Shown: piece by piece, positions 1 through 8,400 of the stretch
How positions within the stretch are numbered: position 1 is the first letter of the stretch
Layout of the letters: each line of letters begins with the position of its first letter
Source: Methanocella_A sp963792125
GTDB lineage: Archaea; Halobacteriota; Methanocellia; Methanocellales; Methanocellaceae
Assembly (NCBI GenBank): GCA_963792125.1
Contig: CAWBVA010000005.1
Span: 141,739 to 205,738 of the forward strand
Reading direction: 5' to 3'
DNA: 64,000 bases
Notes under the pieces: model-generated
Told to the model about the DNA's origin: nothing
The model's database searches: none
The model's input: the letters and a program-made list of their open reading frames with translations, nothing else
Made by a program: the position numbers and the translations under genes

Positions 1-1
1 A

Positions 2-514
2 TATGTCAGGAAGATGGTCTATGCTTCGCTGTTCGCCGCTTTGACGGCGGCGGGAGCCTGGATATCCATACCCATACCGCTGTCGCCACTGCCAGTCACG
101 CTGCAGACACTTTTCACGATGCTGTCGGGCGCTGTGCTTGGCCCGTACTTCGGCGTGCTCTCCATGATCGTCTACGTGCTGCTGGGCTTAATCGGCATGC
201 CTGTGTTCGCGGCGGGCCAGTCGGGACTCGGCGTGCTCTTCGGGCCCTGGGGCGGCTATCTAATCGGGTTCATCTTCGGCGCTGCCGTCACCGGCCTGAT
301 AGCAGGCGTGAAGAAGAAGCCGGGACTGGTCTGGCTATGCCTGGCCATGGCCGCCGGGGACATCGTCGTGTACGTGTTCGGAGTGACACAACTGGCCCTG
401 GTATCACAGATGGCCCTGGATAAGGCCATCCTTGTCGGCTTTATCCCGTTCGTGCCTGGCGACTTGCTTAAACTGGCCGTCGCCACCATGATCGCCAGAA
501 AAATCGAGGTATAG
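2..514 (+). CDS. bioY: Biotin ECF transporter S component BioY (5' end outside window)
   Basis: This is the membrane subunit that binds biotin in an energy-coupling factor (ECF) importer. The frame is open to the window edge (YVRK precedes the Met at position 14), so the true start probably lies outside. The protein is about 170 residues and almost wholly hydrophobic, with five to six predicted membrane segments. The BioY-like stretches LIGMPVFAAGQSG and GPWGGYLIGF lie near residues 58-86. Four bases separate its stop from the first of two ECF ATPase genes, which are followed by ecfT, so the whole ECF module is one operon. The biotin substrate is inferred from family resemblance. Confidence 0.85.
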   Translation, partial: YVRKMVYASLFAALTAAGAWISIPIPLSPLPVTLQTLFTMLSGAVLGPYFGVLSMIVYVLLGLIGMPVFAAGQSGLGVLFGPWGGYLIGFIFGAAVTGLIAGVKKKPGLVWLCLAMAAGDIVVYVFGVTQLALVSQMALDKAILVGFIPFVPGDLLKLAVATMIARKIEV

Positions 515-518
515 ACGC

Positions 519-1304
519 ATGATCGAGGTCCGGCATGTCAGCTTATCCTATGGGAATGTCCCTGCGCTGATAGACGTTTCTCTCAGCATTAAAGCAGGAG
601 AGTATGTCGCTGTCATGGGGCCGGGCGCCTCTGGCAAGTCCACGCTGGCAAAAGTAATGGACGGCATCTATCTTCCGGATTCCGGCGACTGCCTCGTGGA
701 CAGGGTGAGCACGCGCGACGACCGGATGAGAGCAAGGCGACTTGTGGGGCTGGTGCTGCAGGAACCGGACGACCAGGCCGTCGCCCGCCGGGTCGAGGAT
801 GATCTGGCCTTCGGCCCTCGCAATATCGGAGCCGGCGATATCGGAGAGAGAGTCGAGGAAGCGTTGCTGCAGACAGGCATCGGGCACCTCAGGGAGAGAG
901 ATATCAGCAGCCTCTCCGGCGGACAGAAACAGCTGGTAGCCATCGCCGGCGTCCTGGCCATGCGCCCGACGTACCTGGTCATGGACGAGCCCACGTCGCT
1001 GCTGGACAGCGATGGCAAACGGATAGTCATGGACGCCGTCGGGACGCAAAAGAGCGAGGGCAGGGGCATCGTGGTCATAACACAGGACCCCTCAGTCGCC
1101 ATGCATGCCGATCGGGTAGTTATTATGTCCAATGGCAGCATTGTCGCGCAGGGGCCTCCGGCTGAGGTCTTTTCTCAGGAAACCGGCAGCCTGATCGGAA
1201 TGCCGGAGATGGTCCGACTGTCCGCGAGGCTGCGGGAGAAAGGCGTTACCATAAAGCGCCCCTGGCTGACTGTGGATGATGCGGCGGAGGAGCTATGTCG
1301 TTAA
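519..1304 (+). CDS. ECF transporter ATPase, first copy
   Basis: Cytoplasmic ABC ATPase that powers the ECF importer. It has 261 residues. The Walker A motif GPGASGKST lies near residue 35, the signature LSGGQKQ near 133 and Walker B YLVMDEPTS near 153, followed by LLDSDG. The ATG at 519 comes 4 bases after the bioY stop. The 3' end overlaps the second ATPase gene by 10 bases, which suggests translational coupling. ECF modules typically carry two such ATPases as a heterodimer; this is the one nearer the S component. Confidence 0.88.
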   Translation: MIEVRHVSLSYGNVPALIDVSLSIKAGEYVAVMGPGASGKSTLAKVMDGIYLPDSGDCLVDRVSTRDDRMRARRLVGLVLQEPDDQAVARRVEDDLAFGPRNIGAGDIGERVEEALLQTGIGHLRERDISSLSGGQKQLVAIAGVLAMRPTYLVMDEPTSLLDSDGKRIVMDAVGTQKSEGRGIVVITQDPSVAMHADRVVIMSNGSIVAQGPPAEVFSQETGSLIGMPEMVRLSARLREKGVTIKRPWLTVDDAAEELCR

Positions 1305-2086
1305 AAGCTGAAAATGTCAGCTACTACTACGCCGGGACCCGCACGCCGGCCATAAGCTCCGTTGATCTCAAAATCAGGAGAGGTGAGCTTGCCGTCGTTT
1401 GCGGGAGAAACGGCTCGGGAAAATCGACACTGCTACGGTGTCTTGCAGGACTGGCAAAGCCTTCGCAGGGCCATGTCACCGTCGACGGCCAGGCAGCAGA
1501 TCGATCGCGACGCAGGATAGGCTTTACCATCCAGTTCCCCGAGCGGGCGCTGTTCGAGAGGACTGTTTATGACGAGGTGGCGTTCGGGCCGCGGAACATG
1601 GGCATTCCCGACGATGAGGTCAGGCGGCTGACAGAGCGCGCCATTGACTCTGTTGGCATTAACAGTGACCTGTTCACGGTTCAGCCACGCAGCTTGAGCT
1701 ATGGCCGGAAGAGGCTGGTCGCGATCGCTTGTGCGATTGCCCACGGCCCGGGATACCTGTTCCTCGATGAGCCTGCCGCCGGCCTGGACTACCAGGGCAG
1801 GATGAGAATTGCCAGTCTTGTACGGAGCCTCAATGCTTCGGGGATGACCGTCATCGTGGCATCCCACGATCCATTCGAACTGCTGAATAACTGTGGCAGA
1901 CTAATCGTGATTGACCAGGGACAGATTATCGCCAACGGCCCGCCATCGGTCGAAAGCCTGGAACTGGCAGGCATAAGCTCTGACACGATCGAGCTGGCCC
2001 GACGCCTGAAGGGATGTGGCATTAATGTCCGAGAAGCGTTCTCTCCTGAAGCGCTGGCGGACAGCATAGCGGAGGTCACTAAATGA
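1295..2086 (+). CDS. ECF transporter ATPase, second copy
   Basis: Second ABC ATPase of the biotin-type ECF module, 263 residues. Walker A GRNGSGKST is near residue 35 and Walker B YLFLDEPAAGLD near 155. The signature motif reads LSYGRKR instead of LSGGQ, so one of the two composite ATP sites may be weaker, as is common in heterodimeric ABC ATPases. It overlaps the upstream ATPase gene by 10 bases and the downstream ecfT gene by 4 bases (ATGA), so the three are probably co-translated. Confidence 0.88.
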   Translation: MSLKAENVSYYYAGTRTPAISSVDLKIRRGELAVVCGRNGSGKSTLLRCLAGLAKPSQGHVTVDGQAADRSRRRIGFTIQFPERALFERTVYDEVAFGPRNMGIPDDEVRRLTERAIDSVGINSDLFTVQPRSLSYGRKRLVAIACAIAHGPGYLFLDEPAAGLDYQGRMRIASLVRSLNASGMTVIVASHDPFELLNNCGRLIVIDQGQIIANGPPSVESLELAGISSDTIELARRLKGCGINVREAFSPEALADSIAEVTK

Positions 2087-2676
2087 GGTCTCCGGCGATA
2101 GCGAAACTGGCCTGGCTGGCACTGTTCAGCATAGCCGTGCTGATGGCTCAGGGCTATATGCTGGCAGCACTTGCGGCCGTCCTGATCATAGCGGCTCTGT
2201 TGCTGGGAGCAAATGCAGGAAGGCTGTTGCGGATGCTGCTTCCTGCACTGCCGTTCATCATTGTCATCTCTGCCTTTCAATGGCTCTTTGCGGGACCGTC
2301 CATGGCCGGGTTGACACTGGCCAGAATAACACTGCTCTACGTTGCCGGCTCCATTGTCACGGCCACCACGACGGAGACGGAGTTCATCACGACAATTGAA
2401 TGGCTGCTAAAGCCTGTCAGCAGTTTGACACGCACGAACATCGGCCGGGATATCGCGACGATGATGATGCTGGCGATCGCGTTCCTGCCCATTATCAAAG
2501 AAGAGCACGACGCCATCCGGCTGGCACAGGAAGCCCGGGGCGTGAGCTATGCCGGGTTCAGAGGGCTGATCAAAGGCGAGATGGCGGTCATCGTCCCGTT
2601 GATCTACGGGCTTTCGGCAAGGGCGGACCGGGTGGCAACAGCGATGGAAGCGCGCTGCTACGGGTATAAAAAATGA
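2083..2676 (+). CDS. ecfT: ECF transporter transmembrane component EcfT
   Basis: Integral membrane protein that joins the ATPases to the biotin-binding subunit. It has 197 residues, shorter than many EcfT proteins (about 250). Hydrophobic segments fill the first 90 residues. The C-terminal half carries the two coupling-helix motifs expected of the family: an intact ARG in QEARGVSYAG, and AMEARCYGYKK, where the second motif reads ARC. The start overlaps the preceding ATPase stop (ATGA). It is the last gene of the operon and is followed by a terminator-like hairpin at 2732-2769. Confidence 0.85.
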   Translation: MRSPAIAKLAWLALFSIAVLMAQGYMLAALAAVLIIAALLLGANAGRLLRMLLPALPFIIVISAFQWLFAGPSMAGLTLARITLLYVAGSIVTATTTETEFITTIEWLLKPVSSLTRTNIGRDIATMMMLAIAFLPIIKEEHDAIRLAQEARGVSYAGFRGLIKGEMAVIVPLIYGLSARADRVATAMEARCYGYKK

Positions 2677-2708
2677 AGGCGGGCATGGTATCCCGGGCCT
2701 TGCGGCCG

Positions 2709-2720
2709 CTCGCGCGCGCA
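2709..2720. repeat. GC-alternating tract, family CTCGCGCGCGCA
   Basis: Short alternating purine-pyrimidine tract in the sequence GGCCGCTCGCGCGCGCAC, between ecfT and its hairpin. It is one of eight similar intergenic tracts in the window. Confidence 0.5.
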
Positions 2721-2731
2721 CCCGCATAGTA

Positions 2732-2769
2732 ACAGGCCGGTTAGCAGATTATCGCTCTACCCGGCCTGT
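2732..2769 (+). terminator. Inverted repeat downstream of ecfT
   Basis: ACAGGCCGG at 2732-2740 is matched by CCGGCCTGT at 2761-2769, with a 20-base loop. It lies 55 bases after the ecfT stop. There is no clear T-tract, so its role as a terminator is inferred from position. Confidence 0.4.
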
Positions 2770-3093
2770 GCGTGTTCAGCGTATGCCGATTTTACGACAA
2801 TTTCAAGGTCGGTCAGGCACTGCCATCTGCCGTCGGGTTACCGGTACGCTGCTTTCATGGCTGTCACCGCCCTGCTGCCTGTGCCATAATATATAAAATA
2901 TATTAATATATGAATTCGGGACCTGAAAACTGTTTTCGCAATCAGTTTTTATTTTATAAACACAGAGTAATAATTACTTGTTTTTAACTGCCGATTCCCT
3001 GATTATAGATTATCGGCTGCTGACCATTTATGATCAATATCTGAAACTTAAACTTCATTAATTGATAAAATCTTATCATATTTTGACAAACCA

Positions 3094-3100
3094 TTTATAC
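3094..3100 (+). promoter_or_regulatory. TATA box for the gene at 3136
   Basis: TTTATAC preceded by AAACCA, about 40 bases before the ATG. An archaeal start site about 25 bases downstream would give a leader of roughly 15 bases that contains GGTAGG just before the start codon. Confidence 0.5.
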
Positions 3101-3135
3101 ATTGAGGCTAAAGTTGTTATGGGTATTGGTAGGAT

Positions 3136-3753
3136 ATGACTAATAACACAGCCGATAATGGTGATAATAGTAATAGTAAAAATATAAAACCGAAGAATAA
3201 AAAGGACCGGCTAATTGATACCATTTGCTCGACCAAGTGCTTTGAGCTGCTTAATATATTTCTGTTCAAATCAAACGAGGGCATGTACCAGAGTGAAATC
3301 GTTAAAAAATCCGGTTTATCGCCGAACACGGCAATACCTTTACTGAGAGAACTGGCCGGTCAGGGCATTTTACAGGAAGAAGTCATAGCAGGTACGATTT
3401 TTTATCATATAGAAGAAGACAATCCGATCGTCAGGCATTTGAGAATATTGACCAATGTGACCAATGTCTATGAGATATCAAAAGGGATTGTAAAGGACGC
3501 GGAAATATACATGTTCGGCACTGCCGCCAGAGGCGAAGATACTGATGACAGCCGCATTGATCTTCTGATACTGGCCAATAGCAGCAGTGACGAGCTGGAC
3601 GAGCTAAGAAACCGGCTGAAGCACGAAATATCGAAAAGAATGAACAGGGATGTCAACCCGATTGCCTATACGCCCGCCCAGTATTCCGCATTGTTTTATG
3701 AGAAAAAGCTGATTTTCGAGTCGATAGAGGATAGCAAAATAAAAGTCCTATGA
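3136..3753 (+). CDS. Winged-helix protein fused to a MNT-type nucleotidyltransferase domain
   Basis: 205 residues in two parts. Residues about 25-95 form a winged helix-turn-helix (SEIVKKSGLSPNTAIPLLREL), typical of archaeal MarR/ArsR-like regulators. Residues about 125-190 resemble the MNT nucleotidyltransferase fold, with GTAARGEDTDDSRIDLLIL in place of the usual GSxARGxxxxxSDIDLxV; the second acidic position is kept as RID. The gene is less GC-rich than its neighbours and follows an AT-rich gap, which suggests transfer. Such fusions may act as regulators or as the enzyme half of a HEPN/MNT-type module, but no HEPN partner is adjacent. Its 3' end overlaps the convergent DUF72 gene by 6 bases. 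Confidence 0.7.
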   Translation: MTNNTADNGDNSNSKNIKPKNKKDRLIDTICSTKCFELLNIFLFKSNEGMYQSEIVKKSGLSPNTAIPLLRELAGQGILQEEVIAGTIFYHIEEDNPIVRHLRILTNVTNVYEISKGIVKDAEIYMFGTAARGEDTDDSRIDLLILANSSSDELDELRNRLKHEISKRMNRDVNPIAYTPAQYSALFYEKKLIFESIEDSKIKVL

Positions 3754-4488
3754 TTTAAGGAGCATCTCTTTGAAGCGGACCGCATCCTCGCCCATGGAGA
3801 TGTTGTTGAACATCACGTACACTTCCCGGGCCGTTTTTTCGTAAGTCTTTACAATGCCTGTCAGCTTCCGCAGGTCAGCGTCGGTATACTTGTACCTGTA
3901 ATTAACTTCCCCGGGGCCGATGCCGTGGAGCCGGAAATAGATAATGTCAGTGCTGACCGCCGGCTTGTGCCTGAACGGGTCCACGATATGTATCAGGTTC
4001 AGGTCCTCGCAGAGCTTTTTCACCACGTCCTCTGCCCACGGGCCCCTGGTTTCCCACCCTGTGGCGCAGGGCCTTTTCACGCTGGAGAAGAAGGCCTTGA
4101 CATCTTTCAGGTGCTCCCGGGTGCTGTCGAATTTGGGCGGCGTCTGGACGACGAGGACTTTAGACTGCAGTATCTTCACGATCTCGGCTGTCTCCTTCCA
4201 TGCCCTGAAATTCTCCTCCGTCGGCTGGAGCAGCCCGATATTCTCAGGCTTTCCTTCGGGAAGCTTTCCCTGCTTCCACGTGGGGCTCGTGGAAGGATGG
4301 GTGATCGCCTGCCAGGCCTTCATGTTCATCTCGAAGCCGGGCGGCGCGTCCTCACGCCAGCGCCGGGCCAGGTCGGGCTTCGGCAATATGTAAAATGAAT
4401 CCTGCAGCTCGACCACGTTAAAAGTCGAGTAGTAGGCCTCTTTCCCGCCCTTCACGCCCCAGCCGCAGGTGCCGACCTTAACGTCCAT
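3748..4488 (-). CDS. DUF72 family protein
   Basis: 246 residues, typical length for DUF72, a TIM-barrel family of unknown activity. The family start VGTCGWGVKG lies at residues 4-13, followed by YYSTFNVVELQDSFY. Later blocks include VVQTPPKF near 115 and a C-terminal YVMFNNISMGEDA, where DUF72 proteins usually have a VYFNN motif. The ATG at 4488 is the only good start. It is convergent with the regulator on the other strand. Family assignment is firm; function is unknown. Confidence 0.85.
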   Translation of the reverse strand: MDVKVGTCGWGVKGGKEAYYSTFNVVELQDSFYILPKPDLARRWREDAPPGFEMNMKAWQAITHPSTSPTWKQGKLPEGKPENIGLLQPTEENFRAWKETAEIVKILQSKVLVVQTPPKFDSTREHLKDVKAFFSSVKRPCATGWETRGPWAEDVVKKLCEDLNLIHIVDPFRHKPAVSTDIIYFRLHGIGPGEVNYRYKYTDADLRKLTGIVKTYEKTAREVYVMFNNISMGEDAVRFKEMLLKS

Positions 4489-4539
4489 GATCTATCATTG
4501 GTGATGCCCGGAAATATGGTTTTCCTTCTCCGGAAGGTG

Positions 4540-4620
4540 CTATAACGGTAATTTTCCGGAGAGGATCGTGACAAACCCGAGGCCGAAAACGATGATTAAA
4601 ACGATCAGGGTCAGGATCAT
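4540..4620 (-). CDS. Possible 26-residue single-span membrane peptide
   Basis: An ATG at 4620 opens MILTLIVLIIVFGLGFVTIL followed by SGKLPL and a stop. The 15 codons before the ATG are open and basic (ARKRLKK), so a longer form from a rare start is possible. One transmembrane helix fills most of the peptide. It resembles in design the 34-residue peptide at 25702-25806. No family is recognised. Confidence 0.3.
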   Translation of the reverse strand: MILTLIVLIIVFGLGFVTILSGKLPL

Positions 4621-4788
4621 TTTCTTCAGCCGCTTCCTTGCCTCGCCTGCTCTATCGCTAATAGTCTATCGCCGTTTAAATGGTCGGCGAACGCAGGCTT
4701 AAAGCTTCTGTCATAAAAAAATGATTCTCCGCTTAACAAGCGGTCTGCCAGGAGTCATCGTATGATCTGTGTCCGGGCCTGGCCAGCG

Positions 4789-4805
4789 CTCGCGCGCGTG
4801 CGCGA
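4789..4805. repeat. GC-alternating tract
   Basis: GCTCGCGCGCGTGCGCG between two leftward genes; a member of the dispersed CGCGCGC family. Confidence 0.5.
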
Positions 4806-4849
4806 TAACTGCCAGTGCACAGACTTTCCTGTAACCGGTTTCGTCTCGT

Positions 4850-5497
4850 TCAATCGCGCAGCAATACCCGGGCGTCAACCGCGACTGCCCCTTTAGTATA
4901 GGCGATCACCGGGTTGGCGTCCAGCTCCAGGACGTCGTCACGGGTCATCATCAGACGAGAAACGTTTACCAGTATGTCCGCGAGCGCATCGAGGTCGGCG
5001 CCCTGTTTGCCCCGGAACCCTTTCAGGATCGTGTAGCCCTTGATCTCCCGGATCATCTTGAGAGCAATCGTGTGATTGACGGGCGCCACGCGGAGCGAGA
5101 CATCCTTGAAAACTTCTACGAACACTCCCCCGAGGCCGAACAGCACGGTGGGCCCGAACTGGGGGTCGCGCTTGCCGCCGATGATCACCTCGGCAATGCC
5201 GTCCGGCGCCATGGGCTCGACTACAGCCATGGCCTCCGGGTCAATCTTCCGGGCGACGGCGAGGATTCGATCACATGCCCCGCGGGCGCAGTCGGCCGAA
5301 CGGATGTCCAGTGCGACCAGGCCAAGGTCGCTTTTGTGCGTGATCTTTCCGGAAAGCACCTTTACGACCACCGGGAACCCGAGCTTCGCCGCGGCATCGG
5401 CCGCCTCGGCGGGGGTTTTCACCCCGACGCCGTCGTTGACGCGGATGCCATAAGCGTGCAAGAGCTTCTTGGCATCCATCTCGTTCAGCATGGTCAT
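4850..5497 (-). CDS. acdB: Acyl-CoA synthetase (ADP-forming), beta (ATP-grasp) subunit
   Basis: 215 residues of ATP-grasp type. The opening MLNEMDAKKLLHAYGI, then GFPVVVKVLSGKITHKSDLG near residue 35, DPQFGPTVLFGLGGVFVEV near 120 and ELDANPVIAY near 190 match the beta subunit of ADP-forming acetyl/acyl-CoA synthetases. The frame continues open upstream inside the alpha gene, but this start is chosen because it overlaps the alpha stop (ATGA at 5494-5497) and begins with the family N-terminus. Together with the alpha subunit it interconverts acyl-CoA, ADP and phosphate with acid, ATP and CoA. Which acid is used cannot be read from sequence. Confidence 0.85.
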   Translation of the reverse strand: MTMLNEMDAKKLLHAYGIRVNDGVGVKTPAEAADAAAKLGFPVVVKVLSGKITHKSDLGLVALDIRSADCARGACDRILAVARKIDPEAMAVVEPMAPDGIAEVIIGGKRDPQFGPTVLFGLGGVFVEVFKDVSLRVAPVNHTIALKMIREIKGYTILKGFRGKQGADLDALADILVNVSRLMMTRDDVLELDANPVIAYTKGAVAVDARVLLRD

Positions 5498-6873
5498 GGC
5501 TTCGCCTCCCTGCCCAGGAATATATTGTACTCGATGAGCCCCCGCAGCGCCTCGGCTGCGCGTTCGGGCACGGGGTAGAACGGCACCCGGTTCTTCCGGA
5601 AGGCACGGGCCACGTCCGCTATGTCCTCGCCGCCCATCCACACGGCGACCACCGGCTTGGGGAACTTCTCTTTGACCACGTCGATGACCGCCTGCGCAGG
5701 CTCCATGGCGTCGGTCATTCCGCCGTGAGCGTATATGGCCATGACACAGTCGATCTCGTCGTCGTCGATCAGCGCTTTCATGGCCTCGTAGTAGATGTTG
5801 TAGTCCGACTTGGCCACGGTGTCCACCGGGTTCTTCACCGATGCGAAAGCGGGCAACAGCCGGGCGATGCCGGCCTTCGTATACTTGTTCAACGGCGGCA
5901 CAGTCATGCCCCGCCGCTCGCAGGCGTCGCTGGCCATAATAGCCATGCCGCCCCCGTTGGACAGGATAGCCACCCGGTTGCCCAGGGCACGCGGCTGCGT
6001 CGCCAGCGCCATAGCGGCGTCGAACATCTCCTCGACGCCCTCCACCCGTGTGACGCCGCACTGCCGGAATGCGGCACTGTACAACGCATCGGAGCCTGCC
6101 AGGCTGCCTGTGTGAGAAGCGGCCGCCCGGGCACCGGCCTCGCTGACCCCGGCCTTGACGGCCAGCATCGGCTTGCGGACCTGGTCCGCCGCCTCCATGA
6201 ACCGTCGCCCGTCCTTGAGGCCTTCGATGTACATGACGATGGTCCAGGTATCCCGGTCCTCGTTGAAATACTCCAGCAGGTCGGCTTCCGAAATGTCCGC
6301 CTTGTTACCGGTGCTGACGATACAGTTCATGCCCATGCGAGAGCCCAGCGCCCAGTCCGCTATGGCGAGGCCCAGCGCGCCGCTCTGGCTGATGAACGAT
6401 ATCTCGCCCTTCGGCGGCATCCGGGGCACGATGCTGGCGTTCAGGCCTATGCTGCGGTTGACGAAGCCCATCGTGTTAGGCCCGAGCATGCGCATCCCGT
6501 AAGAAGACACTTTCTCCTTTAGCTGCTGCTCCAGTGCTGCGCCCTCCGGCCCGACCTCGCTGAAGCCTGCGGTGATCACCACCACGGCCTTCACCTTTTT
6601 CGCTCCGCAGTCATCAATCACGCCGGGCACTACCGGCGCGGGTACGATGATCACTGCAAGGTCCGTCGGACCGGGTATGTCGCGGACACTGGCATAGCTT
6701 TTCAGTCCCTGTACCTCTGCCTCTCCGGGATTGACAGGGTATACACTGCCTTTGTAGCTGTTGCCGAGAATATTGTGCAATACTTTATAGCCCCACTTCG
6801 ACTCGACGTTCGAGGCTCCGACGACGGCGATGCTATGGGGCTTCAGCAGGGGTTCGAGCGGGCTGGCAGTCAT
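5494..6873 (-). CDS. acdA: Acyl-CoA synthetase (ADP-forming), alpha (CoA-binding) subunit
   Basis: 459 residues, the usual length for the archaeal alpha subunit. An N-terminal CoA-binding Rossmann domain (SIAVVGASNVESKWGYKVLHN, in part) is followed by two succinyl-CoA-synthetase-like domains. The phosphorylated histidine is expected in AAASHTGSLAGSD near residue 253, which is intact. The beta gene follows with a 4-base overlap, so the two make one enzyme. It gives substrate-level ATP from acyl-CoA or, in reverse, activates acetate and related acids. Confidence 0.88.
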   Translation of the reverse strand: MTASPLEPLLKPHSIAVVGASNVESKWGYKVLHNILGNSYKGSVYPVNPGEAEVQGLKSYASVRDIPGPTDLAVIIVPAPVVPGVIDDCGAKKVKAVVVITAGFSEVGPEGAALEQQLKEKVSSYGMRMLGPNTMGFVNRSIGLNASIVPRMPPKGEISFISQSGALGLAIADWALGSRMGMNCIVSTGNKADISEADLLEYFNEDRDTWTIVMYIEGLKDGRRFMEAADQVRKPMLAVKAGVSEAGARAAASHTGSLAGSDALYSAAFRQCGVTRVEGVEEMFDAAMALATQPRALGNRVAILSNGGGMAIMASDACERRGMTVPPLNKYTKAGIARLLPAFASVKNPVDTVAKSDYNIYYEAMKALIDDDEIDCVMAIYAHGGMTDAMEPAQAVIDVVKEKFPKPVVAVWMGGEDIADVARAFRKNRVPFYPVPERAAEALRGLIEYNIFLGREAKP

Positions 6874-6918
6874 ACTATAAAAGGTATATCGTGCATATTA
6901 TATAAATTGTCGATCGGG

Positions 6919-7794
6919 TTACTTTGCAATGACATTGAGCAACTGCGTCATAGTTACAGGGCGCTGCGTCGGCACTATGCCCTTGCGATCGCAATACTTC
7001 AGGTAGATGTCCACGACCTCCGGCGGCGTCAGCCCGGCACCGATCAATGTGCTCCGGTCGTAGAAGATATCGCCAGGCGGCCCTTCTGCAATGATGCTGC
7101 CTCCCCGGACGATACAGACCCTGTCTGCCAGCCGGCCTGCCATGTTGGCATCGTGTGTCGCTATTACCAGACTGATGCCATGTTTGTTCCGCAGCTGGAG
7201 GATGAGCTCCTCGATGCGCAGACGGTGGAAGTCATCCAGGTCGGAGGTCGGCTCGTCCAGACAGATCACTTCGGGTTTCATGACCAGCACGCCTGCGATG
7301 GCAACAAGCCTTTTCTCGCCCCCGGAAAGGTAGTTCGGTATCTTGCCGGCCAGCTTCGATGCGCCGACCTGGTCGAGCGTGTCCAGTGCGGCTGCTCTCG
7401 CCTGCTCTTTGCTCATGCCAAGGTTAATGGGCCCGAACATCACGTCGTCCAGCACGGTGGGCGCAAAAAGCTGGTCCTCAGGACGCTGGAAGACCAGACC
7501 GACGTGCTTCCAGATGGTGTGCTTGATCTCGCTGCAGGGCTTGCCAAGCACGTATACGGACCCGGCCGAGGGCAACATCAGCCCGTTCAGGTGCTCCAGA
7601 AGAGTGGACTTCCCCGAGCCATTGGCTCCGCACAGCGCCACGATCTCCGCGGCGACGTTGAAGCACATGTCGTGGATGCCCAGCGTACCGTCCGGGTACA
7701 CGTGGCTGGCGCAGTCCACGTGGATGATGCAGTCTTTCTCCCGGCAGACCCGCGGACACTTGCCGCTCGGTCCTGCCTGCTCCGTTACGGCCAT
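6919..7794 (-). CDS. ECF-type ATPase (CbiO/NikO-like), solitary
   Basis: 291 residues. Walker A GANGSGKSTLLEHL, Q-loop GLVFQRPEDQLFA (typical of the ECF/CbiO subfamily), signature LSGGEKRLVAIAG and Walker B VICLDEPTSDLD are all intact. An N-terminal extension with three cysteines (CPRVCREKDC) precedes the ATPase domain. No S component or EcfT lies beside it. It may serve a metal (Co/Ni) importer encoded elsewhere or share the EcfT at 2083-2676. The start at 7794 is the first ATG; the cysteine extension could be dropped if a later start is used. Confidence 0.78.
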   Translation of the reverse strand: MAVTEQAGPSGKCPRVCREKDCIIHVDCASHVYPDGTLGIHDMCFNVAAEIVALCGANGSGKSTLLEHLNGLMLPSAGSVYVLGKPCSEIKHTIWKHVGLVFQRPEDQLFAPTVLDDVMFGPINLGMSKEQARAAALDTLDQVGASKLAGKIPNYLSGGEKRLVAIAGVLVMKPEVICLDEPTSDLDDFHRLRIEELILQLRNKHGISLVIATHDANMAGRLADRVCIVRGGSIIAEGPPGDIFYDRSTLIGAGLTPPEVVDIYLKYCDRKGIVPTQRPVTMTQLLNVIAK

Positions 7795-7860
7795 CGTCCA
7801 GTAATTGGCCTGCGGGATGAAAAAGCATCACCGTAAAAAGTTATGGCATCGAAAAAAATG

Positions 7861-7867
7861 TTTATAG
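7861..7867 (+). promoter_or_regulatory. TATA box for the DUF1284 gene
   Basis: TTTATAG after the purine-rich GAAAAAAATG, 25 bases before the ATG at 7892. The spacing implies a leaderless or nearly leaderless mRNA. Confidence 0.55.
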
Positions 7868-7891
7868 CCGCAAACGCATATTCGATCTGAC

Positions 7892-8365
7892 ATGACGACG
7901 CGGCCATATCCGGGGCGGAAAGGCATCCCGCTGCGGGCACACCACCTGCTCTGCCTTCTCGGCTTCCAGGGCATCGGGTACACGGCGGACTTCATCAGGA
8001 ATTTCCACAAGGTGAAGCGTCTCGTCGAACAAAACCCGGACCTGGAGATCGAGGTAGTGGACTCGTGCGACGTGGTCTGCATCCAGTGCCCCAACGCGCA
8101 GGGCTCCAACTGTTACAAGGGCGGGCTCAGTGAGAATAAAAGCGTCAGGGACATGGACCGCCGGGTGATGAAGAAGCTGGAGATCAAGCCGGGCGATCGT
8201 TTTAAAGCCAGCGACCTGTTCGCGCTGATCAAGGAAAAGATCAGCCCATCGGACATCCGTGACCTCTGCCGTGGCTGCGAGTGGCTGTCGCTGGAGTTCT
8301 GCCCCCGGGGACTCGAAAAATTGAGTACGCTGGACATGTTCGCCGATAGAAAGCACGAAAAATAA
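7892..8365 (+). CDS. DUF1284 protein, cysteine-rich
   Basis: 157 residues. LRAHHLLCLLGFQGIGYT at residues 14-31 is the hallmark of DUF1284. Cysteines at CDVVCIQCPN, NCYKG, CRGCEW and EFCPRG look like ligands for an iron-sulfur cluster or zinc. The function is not known; DUF1284 proteins are often annotated as iron-sulfur-binding. It stands alone between two leftward genes with its own promoter. Confidence 0.8.
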   Translation: MTTRPYPGRKGIPLRAHHLLCLLGFQGIGYTADFIRNFHKVKRLVEQNPDLEIEVVDSCDVVCIQCPNAQGSNCYKGGLSENKSVRDMDRRVMKKLEIKPGDRFKASDLFALIKEKISPSDIRDLCRGCEWLSLEFCPRGLEKLSTLDMFADRKHEK

Positions 8366-8400
8366 AAATCCGTTTTTCAGGTCGCATGGCTTGCGCGTAC

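Larger units (their letters stand above)
2677..3135. other. Gene-free AT-rich region upstream of the wHTH/NTase gene
   Basis: 459 bases without a convincing gene. The first 90 bases hold the GC-alternating tract and the hairpin. From about 2885 onward the sequence becomes strongly AT-rich (for example ATATATAAAATATATTAATA near 2889), in sharp contrast to its neighbours, and it carries the promoter of the gene at 3136. The composition suggests an acquired segment or a large regulatory region. Confidence 0.5.
4489..4849. other. Intergenic region between DUF72 and the acyl-CoA synthetase operon
   Basis: 361 bases holding the possible membrane peptide at 4540-4620, an imperfect inverted repeat around TTCTCCGGAA / TTTTCCGGAG (4524-4564), and a GC-alternating tract at 4789-4805. 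Nothing else is evident. Confidence 0.4.

Noticed and set aside
4850..6061. Long open frame that continues the acyl-CoA synthetase beta subunit upstream into the alpha gene
   Set aside because: The added part is arginine/glycine-rich out-of-frame translation of the alpha gene; the family start and ATGA overlap place the beta start at 5497.
6775..7836. 353-codon plus-strand frame opposite the ECF ATPase
   Set aside because: Antisense of a clear ABC ATPase; composition and lack of motifs mark it as a shadow.
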